From Camellia lanceoleosa (lineage: Eukaryota > Streptophyta > Magnoliopsida > Ericales > Theaceae): DNA of 64,000 bases. The stretch is taken from assembly GCA_025200525.1 (NCBI GenBank), contig CM045761.1, positions 76,785,551-76,849,550 of the forward strand, read 5' to 3'. The notes beneath the pieces are model-generated. The model ran no database searches and had not been told where the DNA came from. It saw only the letters and a program-made list of their open reading frames with translations. Made by a program: the position numbers and the translations under genes. Below are positions 32,846 to 45,590 of the stretch, in pieces (positions within the stretch are counted from its first letter, which is position 1; each line of letters opens with the position of its first letter).

Positions 32846-34261
32846 TCAAGTGCCGATAGACTTTGCAGAACCTGGTGCGGGGATGACCCCATTGTCAATC
32901 AAATTTTGTATCTCGTGGCGAAGACAGACGCAACTGTCGGTGTCATGACCGGTTTGTTGATAGAAAGCACAGTACTTAGTCGGGTCATGCTTTGGAGGGA
33001 GAGGATCGGGTAGAGGCCATTGCTCTAACGGTTTCAGATGTCCTTTCCTGAGTAGTACCCCCAGGGCTTTAGACAAAGACATATAGAGTGGGGTGAAAAC
33101 CCTCTTGCCTCGGGGTAGATAGTCTGAAGTTCGAGGGTTTGAAGTGGATGCACCAACAAAGGGGGTGGCTGCTCTTGGTGTGGTGGTGGCGACCATGCCC
33201 ACTTCGGAAGATCTTGCAGCTGCGTCACCGCTGGTGGTCGCATTTGAACTGCGGGTAAACGCCCTCCTGGGCTGCTCCTTCTCCTGGTCAATGAGGCCCT
33301 GCTTCATAGCGTTCTCGATCTATACTCTCATCTCATGCAAATCTGAAAAGGTAGGGAAGGGGAGCACGATCATTTTCTGCATTAGTTTGGGCTGGAGGTT
33401 GCGCACAACCATCCGTATCTGATCCTTATCCGTTGGCCTAATGGTCATCATTGAGGCCTTGGGCCACGACTCGAGAAGCTCTCCTTAGGCTCCTGCCTCG
33501 TCGTCTCAAGATCGCGGGTCGTAATCTCGATTTGGGTATTGTATGAATATTGTGCGACGAAGGCCTCGGCCATCTCCTCCTACCTTCGTTTCACTGAATC
33601 CTCCAATTTGACATACCAGATGGCCGCAATACCCGACAGGGTCCTACCAAAAAGGGAGAGCTTCTGTAATCTTGTCAAGCCCATCGGGCGTAGAACATCT
33701 GAAAACAAACTCAGGTGGACCATGGGATCTCCTGACCCGTCAAAACGGTCGATGTGAGGCATCTTGAACCTGTCCGACAGTGTCACAACTGCGTCGGTGT
33801 ACCCGTCCTCAATGTCCGGGATGGATTTTACCCCCTGGGATTTCTTGAACAACTTCTCAAGCTTGCTCAATTTCAGCGCTGTAGGGTCAACCTCAGTCTC
33901 GAAGGGTGAGTCCAGTAGATTGGTAGGTGTTTTGGACAATTGAGTAAGATCGGGGCGAGTGCCTCAGAGGAATGTCTGACCCTCCGGGTATTCTCAACAT
34001 TTGTCGCTTTCCAAAGTGCGGAGCTCCCTTTGGAGGAGGAACTTGTTGGGAAGCAGACGCTTTCTTTGCTGCAACTGGTGATGAGCTCGACCGCCGAGCC
34101 ATAATTGCGACTCGCTTGGAAAATTTCGCATGACAGAAGCCGTCTTGCCGCATGAGTTTCATACTTTCTTGCATCCGACGATCATTGCCTCCATCCTCGA
34201 CGTGTTTCTTGATCCATCTAATCGACCGGTATCTATCCTCGCAGAGAAACCGAGACCTCAC
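32846..34261 (-). pseudogene. Element B gag, broken
   Basis: Minus-strand pieces in order: an N-terminal Met-rich region (34261-33893); a capsid core with FKMPHIDRFDGSGDPMVHL and GIAAIWYVKLEDSV (33939-33580); and a C-terminal part with the knuckle CAFYQQTGHDTDSC, ending SAKSIGT (33307-32846). It aligns with A's gag. The middle segment between about 33580 and 33310 needs frame changes. It could in principle have supplied particles, but this copy cannot. Confidence 0.85.
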
Positions 34262-35084
34262 CGATTTGTTTCACTGGTGGGGTGGATAAGGGCTACTGAT
34301 CTGGTAACTGGTGATCTGTGCTTGACTGGCCCTTTTACCTTGCCTCTGGCAAAGGAACACTGATGGCCCTTGAACTGAATCTCTGACCTGACAAAGTCTA
34401 TCAGCACAAGTTCGATGAACCTTGGGGGATATCGGAGCCTTCTGAAGCTATGGTTCCAGGACTACCTAGCAAAAGAGAAAACAGATAGCACCTCAGCTCA
34501 ACTTCACCAAAACAGATACGAGCATAGCAGGATGACTGTGCCCTCTACTGAATTCTGCCTCAAATCTGATACCCTCGGGTAAAACTGAACCCCAAAATAT
34601 TGAACTGGTGCCGCAGGCCTGATGCCCAAACCTGCAAAGTGATACATGCATTCCTGTAGCGACGCACTCTAAAAGCACATAACAAGCAAGTGAGAGCCAA
34701 AACACCCCTATGTTGGGGTAGGGTTTCCCTGTCCTATTTTGTCAGGAGCTGGGGTTTCACTATGCACGCAGCAGTTTCAAACAACCTATATTGAGTAAGC
34801 AACCTGTCCTAGCTTGGAATGGTCACTATGGATTCCGAATATGCACTAGGTCAAATGGTCAAAAGGGTGCCGCAGTAAAATTGGGGTTTGTGTTCCCATA
34901 CTGGCAGAGCCCGTAACCGGTTAGCCTTATGGTTATGCCTTGACAAGACAAGCCTCCGGCAAACCGTTCAGGAATAACAGATGGCAAACACGGTGTCCTA
35001 GGCACACCAATGCAAATGCAATGCAAAGAAACACACAAGTGTAGTCAAAACCAGATATCATGAGTTCGAGTCAAGTTCTCTAAA
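34262..35084 (-). other. Leader region of Element B
   Basis: Inverted counterpart of A's leader, including GGTAGGGTTTCCCTGTCC and GTGAGAGCCAAA. No gene. Confidence 0.6.
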
Positions 35085-35102
35085 TCCCCAGCAGAGTCGC
35101 CA
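35085..35102 (-). promoter_or_regulatory. Primer binding site of Element B
   Basis: Minus strand TGGCGACTCTGCTGGGGA, five bases from the end of the 5' LTR (GTTTACA-GTTTC-TGGCG). Likely tRNA-Arg type, as in C. Confidence 0.75.
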
Positions 35103-35258
35103 GAAACTGTAAACAAGCCCGCGGGGGACCTCGCTACAGTTCGGACTCGATTTGTGTTACGGTTCTTAATCTTGAACCAAAGAGTCCAAATCCGGCAAAT
35201 CGTTTTGAGAAAACAGTTTTTTTTTTAAAGAAGTGCCAAACATGGACTGCTTTGCCAG

Positions 35259-35263
35259 ATACA
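35259..35263 (+). repeat. 5-bp target-site duplication, left copy (Element C)
   Basis: ATACA before the element; the second copy is at 51363-51367. The uninterrupted site is visible in B's 3' LTR (CCAGATACAGAGTCGCC, about 24409). Confidence 0.92.
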
Positions 35264-38200
35264 TGTAGACACCTCATTAGACGTCACCGATTGAGCACTT
35301 GGTGATGTTGCATATCGTGCTCGTTCAGAGGTTTCAGAGTCTCGGCTGCGAGCCTTGCCTCCAGACTTCCGGACTCTTTCGTGCTTCGCCTCGGTTTGTG
35401 AACCAGGCTCTGTTTTCTCTGTTTTCTCTTCCCGAAGGGAGGGAGAGGTCTCGTAGATCATCTCTCAGTGGCCGTAGGCTACGTTTCGTGGTCGTAGGCC
35501 ATTTTTCCCATTTCGGAGCCCGGTTCCCGGTTTTCGGGGTCGTCAGGCCGTGTGCCTCGGTTCAGGACCACCTAACCACCTCCGTTTGCTTTGGTTTTTG
35601 GCACATATCTTATTCCCTCCCTTTTGAGGGACACTGTGGTCCGAGAGACCGACTTCGTGGTCGAACACCACTTCCGGTGCCTAACAGTCAGTTTTTGGGG
35701 CCCCGGACTGCGTGTTTTGGCCTCCGAGCCTTGCTTGCAAGCATTGTTGGGCTCTGACCCAAACTAGAAATAGTCATATTTTGAGCTCCTTTTCATGTTT
35801 AATTCAGGACCTTTTTCTGTTTGACACTCCCTTTTTACACTTTGTGTTTAAACCCTCTTTTAGGCCTATTTTTGCACGGTATTTTAGGCTTACTTGTGAG
35901 TTGTTTCAGACTTGGTTGTAAACTACAAAGTGTCTTGTTTTGAGCCCCTCTTAAACTTTGTTGAAGGGCTCTCGGCCGTTTGGGACCAGAAGCTACCACT
36001 TGCCTTTATATCTCACTTTTTGGCCTTTTTGGGAGGAAATTTGAATTTCATTTCCCCCCCATTTTTCCCCCTCTTTTCCACCCTCTTGTGTATATATAAC
36101 AGACCCCCCAGCTGTGTTTTAAGGGTTATAAAATTTTGCTTTGAGCCTCTTGTATTAAATCTCTCTTTCTCTCTACATTCTAACCATCAAAACCCTTTGA
36201 TTCTTACACCATTTTTACACACCAACTGATAACACAAGATGTCCACCCTCCATTCCAGCACTTTGGGAATCTTTTGAAGAGGTTGAAAGCTCAGATTTTT
36301 GGACCAAGAGTTGATGAAAGACTAGTCTTCAAGGGTGAGTCTCATTTTCCCTCTTTTTGCTCTTTTCTTGGTCTATATTTTAGCTCCTTATTCTTGCATA
36401 TTTGGGCTCCGACCCTAACTGAGAAAAGTCATATTTTGACCTACTCTTCATTTTTGATCAAGGGTCTTTTGCCGTTTGAGGTTTCTTTTTTACACTTTGT
36501 GTTAAAGCTCTCTTTTATGCCTCTTTCTTGTGTAGTATTTTAGGCCTGTTTATAATCTGTTTTGAGGTATGTTGTAAAATCTAAAGTAGCTTATTTTGAG
36601 CCCTTATTCAACATTGTTGAAGGGCTCATCACTGTTTGAGGCCTCCATGTGTCACTTTCCATTGTATCTCTCTTTTGGCCCCATTTTTGCATGATTTGTT
36701 AGCCTCTTGTGCTTCTGTTTTTGGACTTTGGTCCGAACTGTAAATGGCCTTATTTTGACTCCCTCTTCTTGTTTCATTAAGGGTCTTTTACTTTTTGAGA
36801 CACCCTTTGTATACTTTGTGTTGTAACCTCTTTTTAGGCCTTATTTTGCATAGCATTTTGAGCATACTTTTATACTGTTTTGGGTATGATCATAAACTGT
36901 AAAAAGTCATTTTTTAGGTCCCTCTTCAACTTTGTTGAAGGACCTTCATCTTTTTGAGGCCAGCATGTATCAATTGCTTCTTTGTCTCCATTTTGGCCCA
37001 TTTCTTGCATAAGAATTTTGCCATACTTGTGTCTGTTTTGTGGCTTGAAATAAACTGTAAAACATCATATTTTGGGCCCCTCTTCCACATTGTAGAAGGG
37101 CCCTTCTCTGTTTGAGGCCATCATCTGTTAGTTGCTTCATTATCTCACTTTTAGAGCCATTTTTGCATGCTAATTTAGCCCCATTTGTGCCCACTGTTCG
37201 GCCTTTCTTTAAACTATAAACATTCTTTTTTTGGGGCTGCCTTGCTTCTGTCTTCACACTTCATGTACAAATAATGCATGCATTGCATAGCTATAGGTCA
37301 TTTTGTATGCCTAATTTCATGTTTCGGGACTTGTTCCATGCATCGGGTACCATTTTGCCATGTTTCGGGGATTTTTTGCATCTCATTTTGCCTCTGAAAT
37401 TTGCATGATAGTATGCCATATTCCATGTCTTGCCATGTCTTGTTAGAGTGGCATTCCGTGCCGTAGGTTCGGTCCTCGGTTTGCGTGCACGCGTGCACGC
37501 ATTTCGAGTTGTCTCATTTTCATCTAATGGCCTCCTATGTGAGTGTGGCTGAGGTCCGCTCATGTTGGTGTAAGTCCATTATGCATTGTGTATGCCATTC
37601 CATTTCATAGCATTGTGTATGCTAGGTTGTATATTAGTGCATTGTGTATGCCATGTTACCTCGTGCATCGTGTATGCCATTTCATAACATTGTGCATGTT
37701 AGGTTGTATCTTAGTTTGCATTCATGCATGTCATGCATATTGCATTGTGCTTGGGATAGGAGTTAGCCCGAGCACGGGAAACGAGGGACGTTTCGTACTC
37801 CGAGTGATGGAACGTGTCTCAATTCCCCAGTCACCGACACTCCGGATTACCCATGATGGAGTTAGGTTTTGTTAAGTTTTCATGTGCATTCATTCCATAT
37901 CGAGTTGTGCAATTCGACTCCTCAGCCATCATGCATCGAGATGCGTGATTGGTTGCACGAGGATCGAGGCATACATACATTTGTGAAAATACATTGCTAT
38001 GCCCCTTTCCTACTCTCTGTTGCAGCAAAATCAAGAATCAGCAGTCTTCCGAGGCTTGGCGTGCTTTTCAAAAAACCATTGCGAAACAGAGGCTAATTGG
38101 GGCATCGCAATGGATTTCCGCGCGAAGGCAACCCGGACATGCATCATTCATCATCCGGAGCAGAATCAAGGCAGTCCCTGGCTTACATGCCAGTTTATTG

Positions 38201-39375
38201 TTTTCTTAGTTAATTTGTTAATTAATTAGGAATTTGTACATATCTGGACTGTACTATTCTTTTATTCGGGACTATATATTTATTCGGACCCTCTGCGCGA
38301 GGGCATAATTGTAATAAGTGTGCGTGAGTGTGATGTATGTCTTCTAACCCCACGTCTTTCTTTCCTTTTATTTACCTGCTTATGATGGTTAGATTAGGGA
38401 ATATTTCAATTAGCATATAGTATGATAACATGTTTGCATTCATTCATCTGTTTTGCATGCACCGGGCTCGGCACATCATACTAACTGCATTTGTATTTCA
38501 ATTCCAAGTTGAATACATGTTAGCTATAGCATTCCATATGCCATGTTTATAATTGTCGAGCTTGCTATAGTTTGCATTTTTGCATGTGTTGCATTAGGCA
38601 TTTCTGTATACTTAGGATCATGCATGATTTCTATTGTAGTTTCTGTTTTGGCTTGTAGTACTCGGTGAGTTTTTATGCTTTAGCATCCTTGCATTCGTGT
38701 GAGTGACTGCCATGATAGCATGCTTACCATGAGGCTAACTGCTTATGTGATATAACTGCCTGAATGCCTGTGGGTGAAGGTTGGGTTGTTTAGATTGGAA
38801 CAAATCATCGATTGTGAGTTTTAAGTCCACTAGATAGTGGCAAAATCATGTTTTCTAAGCCCACCCGAGGGTGGCAAAATCCGCATTTTAAGCTTACCTG
38901 CGGGTAGCAAACCATCTTTCAAAAACAAACATGAAATGTTTTGTTCCAATTCAGGCGACCCAGTCTATACTTGTATGTTGTGCGCATCACATAGTAAAAC
39001 TAGGCTAATAACCGGAATAAGAGCACACAAAGTTTTCAAAACTAGATATCATGGTTAGTAGAGGCGGTCTTTTCGATCGGCGAAGGTGCTCACGAAGTGA
39101 CCTTCCCCAATCGTACCCAAGTTCCCGAGCCGAGGCAACTTTGGTGATGACGGACACGTGGCCTTAGGCAACGAGTCAGGATTTCCTAAATTTTCCAAAA
39201 TAAAATATTTAGGTGGCGACTCTGTATATGGCAAAGCAGTCCATGTTTGGCACTTCTTTCAAAAATCTGTTTTCTCAAAACGATTTGCCGGATTTGGACT
39301 CTTTGGTTCAAGATTAAGAACCGTGATACAAATCGAGTCTGAGCTGTAGCGAGGTCCCCCGCGGGCCGGTCTACA
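35264..39375 (+). repeat. Element C 5' LTR
   Basis: TGTAGACACC...GGTCTACA, 4112 bp. Close to A's LTR start it lacks about 30 bp (after TGTAGACACCTCATT). TATATATAA box at 36091-36099 with the upstream inverted repeat and downstream CTCTCTC as in A. Confidence 0.92.
36091..36099 (+). promoter_or_regulatory. TATA box of Element C 5' LTR
   Basis: TATATATAA preceded by the C/T-rich CCCTCTTTTCCACCC and followed by the CTCTCTTTCTCTC tract. Same layout as the other LTR promoters. Confidence 0.75.
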
Positions 39376-39380
39376 GCTTC

Positions 39381-39398
39381 TGGCGACTCTGCTGGGGA
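39381..39398 (+). promoter_or_regulatory. Primer binding site of Element C
   Basis: TGGCGACTCTGCTGGGGA, five bases after the LTR end. Matches B's primer site exactly and A's degraded one. Confidence 0.78.
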
Positions 39399-40288
39399 TT
39401 TATAGAACTTGACTCGAACTCACAATATCTGGTTTTGACTACACTTGTGTGTTTCTTTGCATTGCATTTGCATTGGTGCGCCTAGGACACCGTGTTTGCC
39501 ATCTGCTATTCCTGAACGGTTTGCCGGAGGCTTGTCTTGTCAAGGCATGACCATAAGGCGAACCGGTTATGGGCTCTACCAGTATAGGAACACAAACCCC
39601 GGTTTTATCGGGGCACCCTTTTTGACCATTCGACCTAATGCATATCGAAATCCGTAGTGACCATTCCAAACTAGGACAGGTTGCTTACCCGATATAGGTT
39701 GTTTGAAACCGCTGTGTGCGTAGTGAAACCCTAGCTCTTGACAAAATAGGACAGGGAAACCCTACCCCAACATAGGGGTGCTTTGGCTCTCACTTGCTTG
39801 TTATGTGCTTTAGAGTGCGCCTCTACAGGAATGCTTGTATCAATTTGCAAGTTTGGGCATCAGGTCTGCGGGTACCAGTTCAGTATTTTGGGACTCAGTT
39901 TACCTGAGGGTATCAGTTTGCAGGACAGAGATTTGGGCAGAATTCAGTAGAGGGCACACTCATTTAAACTATGCTCAGATTCTGTGAAATCAGTGAGATC
40001 TTGTCGGCCCATTTTCTCTTTTGCTAGGTAGTCTTGGAACCATAGCTTCAGAAGGCTCCAATATCCCCTGGGTACACCGAACTTGTGTTGATAGACTTTT
40101 TCAGGTCAGAGATTCAGTTCAAGGGCAATCAGTGTTCCTTTACCAGAGGCAAGGTGAAAAGGCCGGTCAGGCACAGACCACCGGTACAGCAGCTACCAGC
40201 TCAGTGGTCTTTAAAAAGCCAGGTTGAGATTTCCAAGTCTACTGCAGAGATAGATATACTGGTGGTTCAATCAGATCAGGGCAGTATG
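39399..40288 (+). other. Leader region of Element C
   Basis: Homologous to the leaders of A and B. A frame at 40085-40288 runs into gag and may include the true gag start. No separate gene. Confidence 0.55.
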
Positions 40289-42589
40289 GCAGGGATGGAA
40301 GAAATAATGCGTCAGCTTCAAGAAAGCATGAAGCTCATGTAGGAGGACGCTGTCCGTCAAGCGGAATTTGCCAAGCAACAGGCCGTGGTCATAGCCCAAC
40401 AGGTAGAGACAATTGCCAGGTTAGAGCAGCAAATTGGAGTATCTACTTCACACCTGGCTCCTCCCCCACCAAGAGTTCCCATACTCGGGGAGGCAACCCA
40501 CGTCCAGGATGATACGGACATTCCAGGCAGGCCAGCTCCGCCCTCGGTTCTACCCCAGCTATCTAAAACACCCATCAACTTGCCGGACTCCCCCTTTGAG
40601 TTCGAGACAGACCCCACAGCATTGAAAGTGAGCAAGCTTCAGAAATTGTTCAAAAAGTCTCAGGGGGCCCGCTCTATTTCTGATATAGAGGATGGTTATA
40701 CCGACTCAGTGGTGACATTGCCGGAGCGATTTAAAATGCCGCATGTCGATCGATTCGATGGCTCTGAAGACCCAATGGTGCACCTCCAACTGTTTTCTGA
40801 TATCTTGAGGCCAAGGGGTTTGACCACAGCCCAGAAATTGTCACTATTCGACCGAACCTTATCTGGGATAGCCGCAATCTGGTTTTGAAAATTGGAGAGC
40901 TCTGTGAAACAGAACTGGGAAGAGCTGGCTGAGGCCTTTATTGCTCAATACTCCTACAACACACAGATCGAGGTCACAACTCGTGATCTCAAAGTCACCC
41001 GCCAAGAACCAAATGAGGGTTTCTCAGAATTCGTGACGAGATGGATAGCAAAGGCCTCAATGATGACTACAAGGCCTTCCGACAAAGATCAGATCAGGAT
41101 GATTGTTCGGAATTTGCATGGCAAGTTGCTGCAAAAGATGGTCGTTCTACCTCTGTTTACCTTTCCAGCCCTTCATGAAATGGGGGTCCAAATCGAGGAT
41201 GCCATCAGACAAGGGATCTTTGCAGAAGATAATGAGCCTTTGAAAAGGAATATTGCTCGCAGTTCCAATGCTACTACTGATGGTAGCACAGCTGGGAAAT
41301 GCTCAGAAGTAGACACTATCACCACTTCCCTCAATGGCCAAAAACCAACCACTTCAACTCGGCCCCAAGCCCGAAAATTCCATCATCTTTACATGAGTCT
41401 CTCTCAAGCTTTGAAAAAGCTGCGAGAAGAAGGGCATCTAGAACTTCTAGAACCCCAACCCCTTCCAAACCCTCTTCCACCAAGATATGACCCAGCTAAA
41501 TACTGTGCCTACAATTAACAGTACGGTCATGATACGAACCGTTGCATCCGCCTCCGTCATAAGATTCAGGATCTTATTGACGAAGAGACCCTAGCTCCAC
41601 CAAAAGGACCTCAGGTTAGTACTGACCCGTCACCTCTATATCTCAACCTCATCCATATACTGCCATCCACCTACGACCCCAGCATATACATCATCCCAGC
41701 CCATCTACCCAAGCCTGAGGTGTTCATTCCAAAAAGCATGGACTTATGCATGATGGATGCATCTGGACCCAAATCATCTCAAACCCTTGAGCCCACTACT
41801 TCTGAGCTAAAGAAAATGATCGAAGATCTTCAAAGAACTGTGACAGATATAGCCTCTGGGATATTGGCTCCATCATCGACCACAGCACATGCTAGGAGTT
41901 TCACGACAAAAGGCTCCCCAATCTTGGAATGGGCTGTATTTGAGGAATGCCAATCCCTTGGCAAAGTGGAGGCGAGTGGAAAGAACAAGATAGGGGCGGA
42001 CATGGATCCCCATGAACATCTTCTGTTGGCTGTTGAGGCTTTGAAAGCCGAGGGACTGAACAAAGAGCGAGTGCTCGCAGTTGTTGCAAAAACTGTGGAC
42101 AACATTTTCGCCACTCAAGTTGGGGGCAGTTTGAATCAAGGGGCAAGCCGGGAGAAGGGTCGTTGTATCAGAAACGTTCCTTTCAGCTATAATCCTGCAC
42201 TCGGAAGAGATCAACAAACCAGGCCAGCACCTGCCAATCCCTTTACTGGTGCGTCCAGCAAAAATCCACAAACCTTGAAGTACCAACCCCGAGGTCAGAG
42301 GGTCTTCCATGCCCTCCACATGCCTTTGTCCAAAGCTTTCCAAATCCTTGCTGGACAAGGCCATCTCAAACCCCTTGAGCCTCGACCTCTCCCAAATCCT
42401 CTTCCGGCTATGCATGATGCCGCCCAGTACTATGCCTTCCATCAGCAAACTGGCCATACTACCGACAACTGCTTCCGTCTTCGCCATGAAGTACAGGATC
42501 TATTTGACAACGGGGTCATTGCCGCACCAAGATCTGCAAAGTCTATCGGCACTGGATCGGTGAACTTGGGGGATAATGTGACCATGTGA
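40289..42589 (+). pseudogene. Element C gag with tandem C-terminal modules, broken
   Basis: Matches A's gag: MRQLQESMKLM, FKMPHVDRFDGSEDPM, GIAAIW, QYSYNTQIEVTTRDL and GFSEFVTRWIAKASMM, then a first knuckle (KYCAYN*QYGHDTNRC, about 41500-41550). After LPKPEVFIPKSMDLCMMD it continues with a second C-terminal module, 42150-42589: YQPRGQRVFHALHMPLSKAF and a second knuckle-like segment YAFHQQTGHTTDNC (first Cys replaced), ending SAKSIGTGSVN as in B's gag. Stops: TAG 40339-40341, TGA 40886-40888 and TAA 41516-41518. The second part (41720-42589) is open for 289 codons. Confidence 0.82.
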
Positions 42590-43156
42590 TCGGGGGATGA
42601 ACTAGCTGCGGGTGGCACTCGATTAACTCAGACGTGGGAATGGCACGCACCGTCCTGAGCATTTGGCCAATGCTACATTCTGACTTGGGTATTGAGTCAG
42701 TCTTGTTGTTTTGTTTTGAGTTTGTCCTTTTGTTTTGAGTCAGTCTTTTCATGCTGAGTCAGTAGGGTCTGTCTTGTTGTATCCAGTCAGTCCTGTTGTA
42801 CAAAGGTCAGGTGATTCCGGGGGTGTTACCTCGGGCGTCACCATTTTGTTTTGCATTTGTCTTTTCATTTTGTTTTGAGTTTGTTCCTGCCAGGAGCGAT
42901 TCGCCAGAAGATCTGAATGAAACAAAGGCGATGATTTTCACGCTCACGTTTACGCCTTGTGCGCTTATGTCGGAAGTTACGAATGAGATAGCGATGTTGA
43001 CTAAGAACTCTGTCTTTTCTGTGCCTTGAAGTCATTATAATGACCTGAGTTTTTCAAAACCTTTTGAACACTGCGGTGAAAACGAAGAGGAAGGAATTCC
43101 TCGGGTTTTGCAAAAATTTGATCAGCTGAGAGAAAGAGAGGTGTACTAAACCCTTA
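42590..43156 (+). other. TTTTGAGTCAGTC low-complexity spacer in Element C
   Basis: Repeated TTTTGTTTTGAGTCAGTC-type phrases (42690-42880) in place of the protease, then a short piece matching A's linker end (GAAGGAATTCCTCGGGTTTTG against GAAGTTCCTCCGGTTTTG). No gene. Confidence 0.6.
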
Positions 43157-43664
43157 ATGAATGAGATCATGCTTGTTAATGTGAGTACTGGGAAGGATCC
43201 TGGCTTGATCCAGATTGGTTCTACACTGTCTTTAGCGCGAGCGACTGGTCGTTTCCTTAAAAGATTTCAAAAAATGTTTTTGCGCGATCCTGCGAAGACC
43301 TGTGTGGAATCGCTCTTGAGATTGTGCAGCCTAGGATCGCTCTCAGCCTAGAGACTCGACCCCTTGCTTTCAAACCTTGGGCCTTAATTCAGAGTGTTCA
43401 ACGGTCAACCGCAATGTGAGGCCTGTGTGGCCAGATTCGAAGCAACCCGCGACCTAGGGGCAGAAAAATGTCAGATGTGCTCGAAGAGCCGAAGATGGAT
43501 CCTTCTGCAAATCGATACAACAGCCACTCTCTTGGATACGGATGGCTTCGAGATCCTAAAACCAGTTGGCATGGACTTGTTACACTTTTACCCTTTGAGA
43601 GGCTCGCTGGGCCGAAAACCCGGAAAGGGCGACCCAGGCAAAAGTTAGAGCAAGAAAAGATATA
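43157..43664 (+). pseudogene. Element C pol remnant
   Basis: GKDPGLIQIGSTLS and RFLKRFQKMFLRDPAKTC correspond to the pre-RT region of A. The sequence then passes through non-homologous text to GMDLLHFYPLRGSLGRKPG, matching the integrase end (NMDKLKKYYP) plus the segment after it. Same deletion as in B. Confidence 0.75.
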
Positions 43665-43790
43665 TACAAAAAGCAAAAAAAAAAAAAAAGAAGAAAAAAG
43701 AAAAAATAAGAAAAGCAAAAAAAAAAATAAAAAGGAAAAGAAAAAAAGAAAAAAAGAGAATAAAAGAAATGAAAAAGAAAGAAGAACAAA
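43665..43790 (+). repeat. A/G-rich tract at the pol scar of Element C
   Basis: About 125 bp of A with scattered G, directly after the integrase-end fragment. Counterpart of 31590-31733 in B. Apparent Lys-rich or Phe-rich frames here are low complexity, not genes. Confidence 0.8.
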
Positions 43791-44070
43791 ACTCGCAAGG
43801 TCGAAAACCCGCGATGGGCGCCTTGGCAAAAATTAGAGCCTAAAAAGTGAGGGTTAATACCCGAGTGTACCTTAACCCCGAACTACGTAAGGCTTGATTC
43901 CCATCTTTGAGATACGTAGGCAACTTCATTCTGAAGTCCAGCCACAAACACCTCCAAATCAATTGTGTCCATGTAATGGTTTTGATCATCTTTGCCTTCT
44001 CTGTATCCGAGAGTTCGGTTGTAATCATCGCTCCGAGGACTGACTACAATGCACTGCGGTGCCATTCAAA

Positions 44071-44130
44071 CAAGGGGCAACTTTCCGTTGCCATGCAGCT
44101 CCCTTTGAGCAAGGGGCAATTTTCCTTCGG
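44071..44130 (+). repeat. PPT-like hairpin pair in Element C
   Basis: AAGGGGCAACTTTCCGTTGCC has stem GGCAAC (44076-44081) and GTTGCC (44087-44092). A weaker second copy (AAGGGGCAATTTTCC) is at about 44111. Confidence 0.7.
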
Positions 44131-44459
44131 ATCTGAGGTTGCGCATCTCAAGAGTAAGTTCCGCGCTCTTTAAGCAGTGGTCGTTTGCAAAAACAGTTTT
44201 TGAGAATTTTTACTGAGGTTGACTAATTTTCTCTCAAAAATTATTCCATTTTTCCAAAAAACTGGACCATTTCTTGGACCCGAAAAATGAAAATTTTCAG
44301 TGCTCATAGCCTGACTTGCATGATTTCAAATCAAAAATTGAACAAGCATGCTAATCAAACTCTTATGCTGATCAAAATTGTTTTAGTAGAAAACCAAAAC
44401 AAAAAATGGTCAAAATGATGAACTAGGGGTACATTTGAGTCAGGCTTCCTGTCTTTTCC

Positions 44460-45000
44460 CCGTTGTCAATGCATTTGTCGAAAAGGGCATCATATTCGCC
44501 AGAAAAGGGCACCACTGAAACTAATTGCGAAGGGCTAAAAGCTCTCTCGTCCTCCGAGCAACGAGGTATCGAGTCAAGTGCGAAGCACGAACTGGAATGG
44601 ATCAAGATATTCCACTCCCTCATCCGGACAAATCTAATCACGTCCAAACTCCCCAGCAGAGCATCATCGATCGATGTCAGCTGCAGATTTGCTACACACC
44701 CAGTTGTAGCACAACCCCTCTGTGGAAGAAACTCACTAGCTGCGTGCAGAAGAAGAAGAATCTAGCGGAATGCTAGGGGCAAGAGCCCGCAACTTCTTGT
44801 TTATCCATCAACCACCCTGGGGAGGGATGAAAAATGAGAGATTAAAGAATAGAGAGATGTACGCTGAGAGGAAAAGCAAGGAAAGGTTTTTGAGAGAAAA
44901 ATAGAGCCTGAGGACCAAGTGATGTGAGAATCACAAATTAGAAAGGGTGGGAAATAATACCCAAAGAAACAAGCTCCCTGTGCATGTCTGCGTGTCGTGT
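44460..45000 (-). pseudogene. Element C: relic of antisense gene 1
   Basis: On the minus strand, CCCTCCCCAGGGTGGTTGATGG at about 44808-44829 matches the gene-1 3' splice site and exon 2 start (WLMDK...). GGTATTATTTCCCACC near 44950-44965 matches the intron 5' end. Exon 2 continues with stops (SCP*HSARFFFF). B carries a very similar relic. Confidence 0.65.
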
Positions 45001-45590
45001 CTTTTTGTTTTATCTCGATTCTTGTTTTGAGTCGTTTTGAGTGTTACTCGATGTGTTTAGGTTGTTTACCTTTTGTTTTCCGTTGTTGAGTCGTAGTCTT
45101 GTGTGTGTTCAACAGAGGCTCAATACCCGATCAAGAACTCATCTCTCAATTTCAAAAATAAAATCGTTTTTTCAAAGTGCCGTGCCATTTCCTACATTTG
45201 CATAAAACAAGATTCGTTCTTTCAGAAACCGCAAGGTTCAACCCAGGCCACGTGAGAATAGTAAAGCAAGGACCTATCTGAAGCTATATAGGTTCCAGAT
45301 TGCAAAGCAAAAGAAAAGAGCAAAAATCGAAGCATCTGAGTGTGCTTCAACTTCATAAAACTCTGTGATTGTATTCCGGATGTACCTTTTCAAGCCTTGT
45401 CAATGCTCCGAAGTATGAGTGTGCCTTTACCTCAAGTGCAAGATCAAGCCTGCTTCAAAGTTATGCACCCTTCCACCTGCATTGTTATGCACTTTTCCAC
45501 TCGTATTGTCATGCACACCTTACTTGAATTTATTTGCATCTTGTGTTATCTTCTACCATTTATCCTTTTACGCTGAGCAGCGTTTGGGAT
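45001..45590. other. Element C untranslated region
   Basis: No supported gene. Contains two or three CATTGTTATGCAC-type phrases (45480-45515) shared with A and B. Confidence 0.5.
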
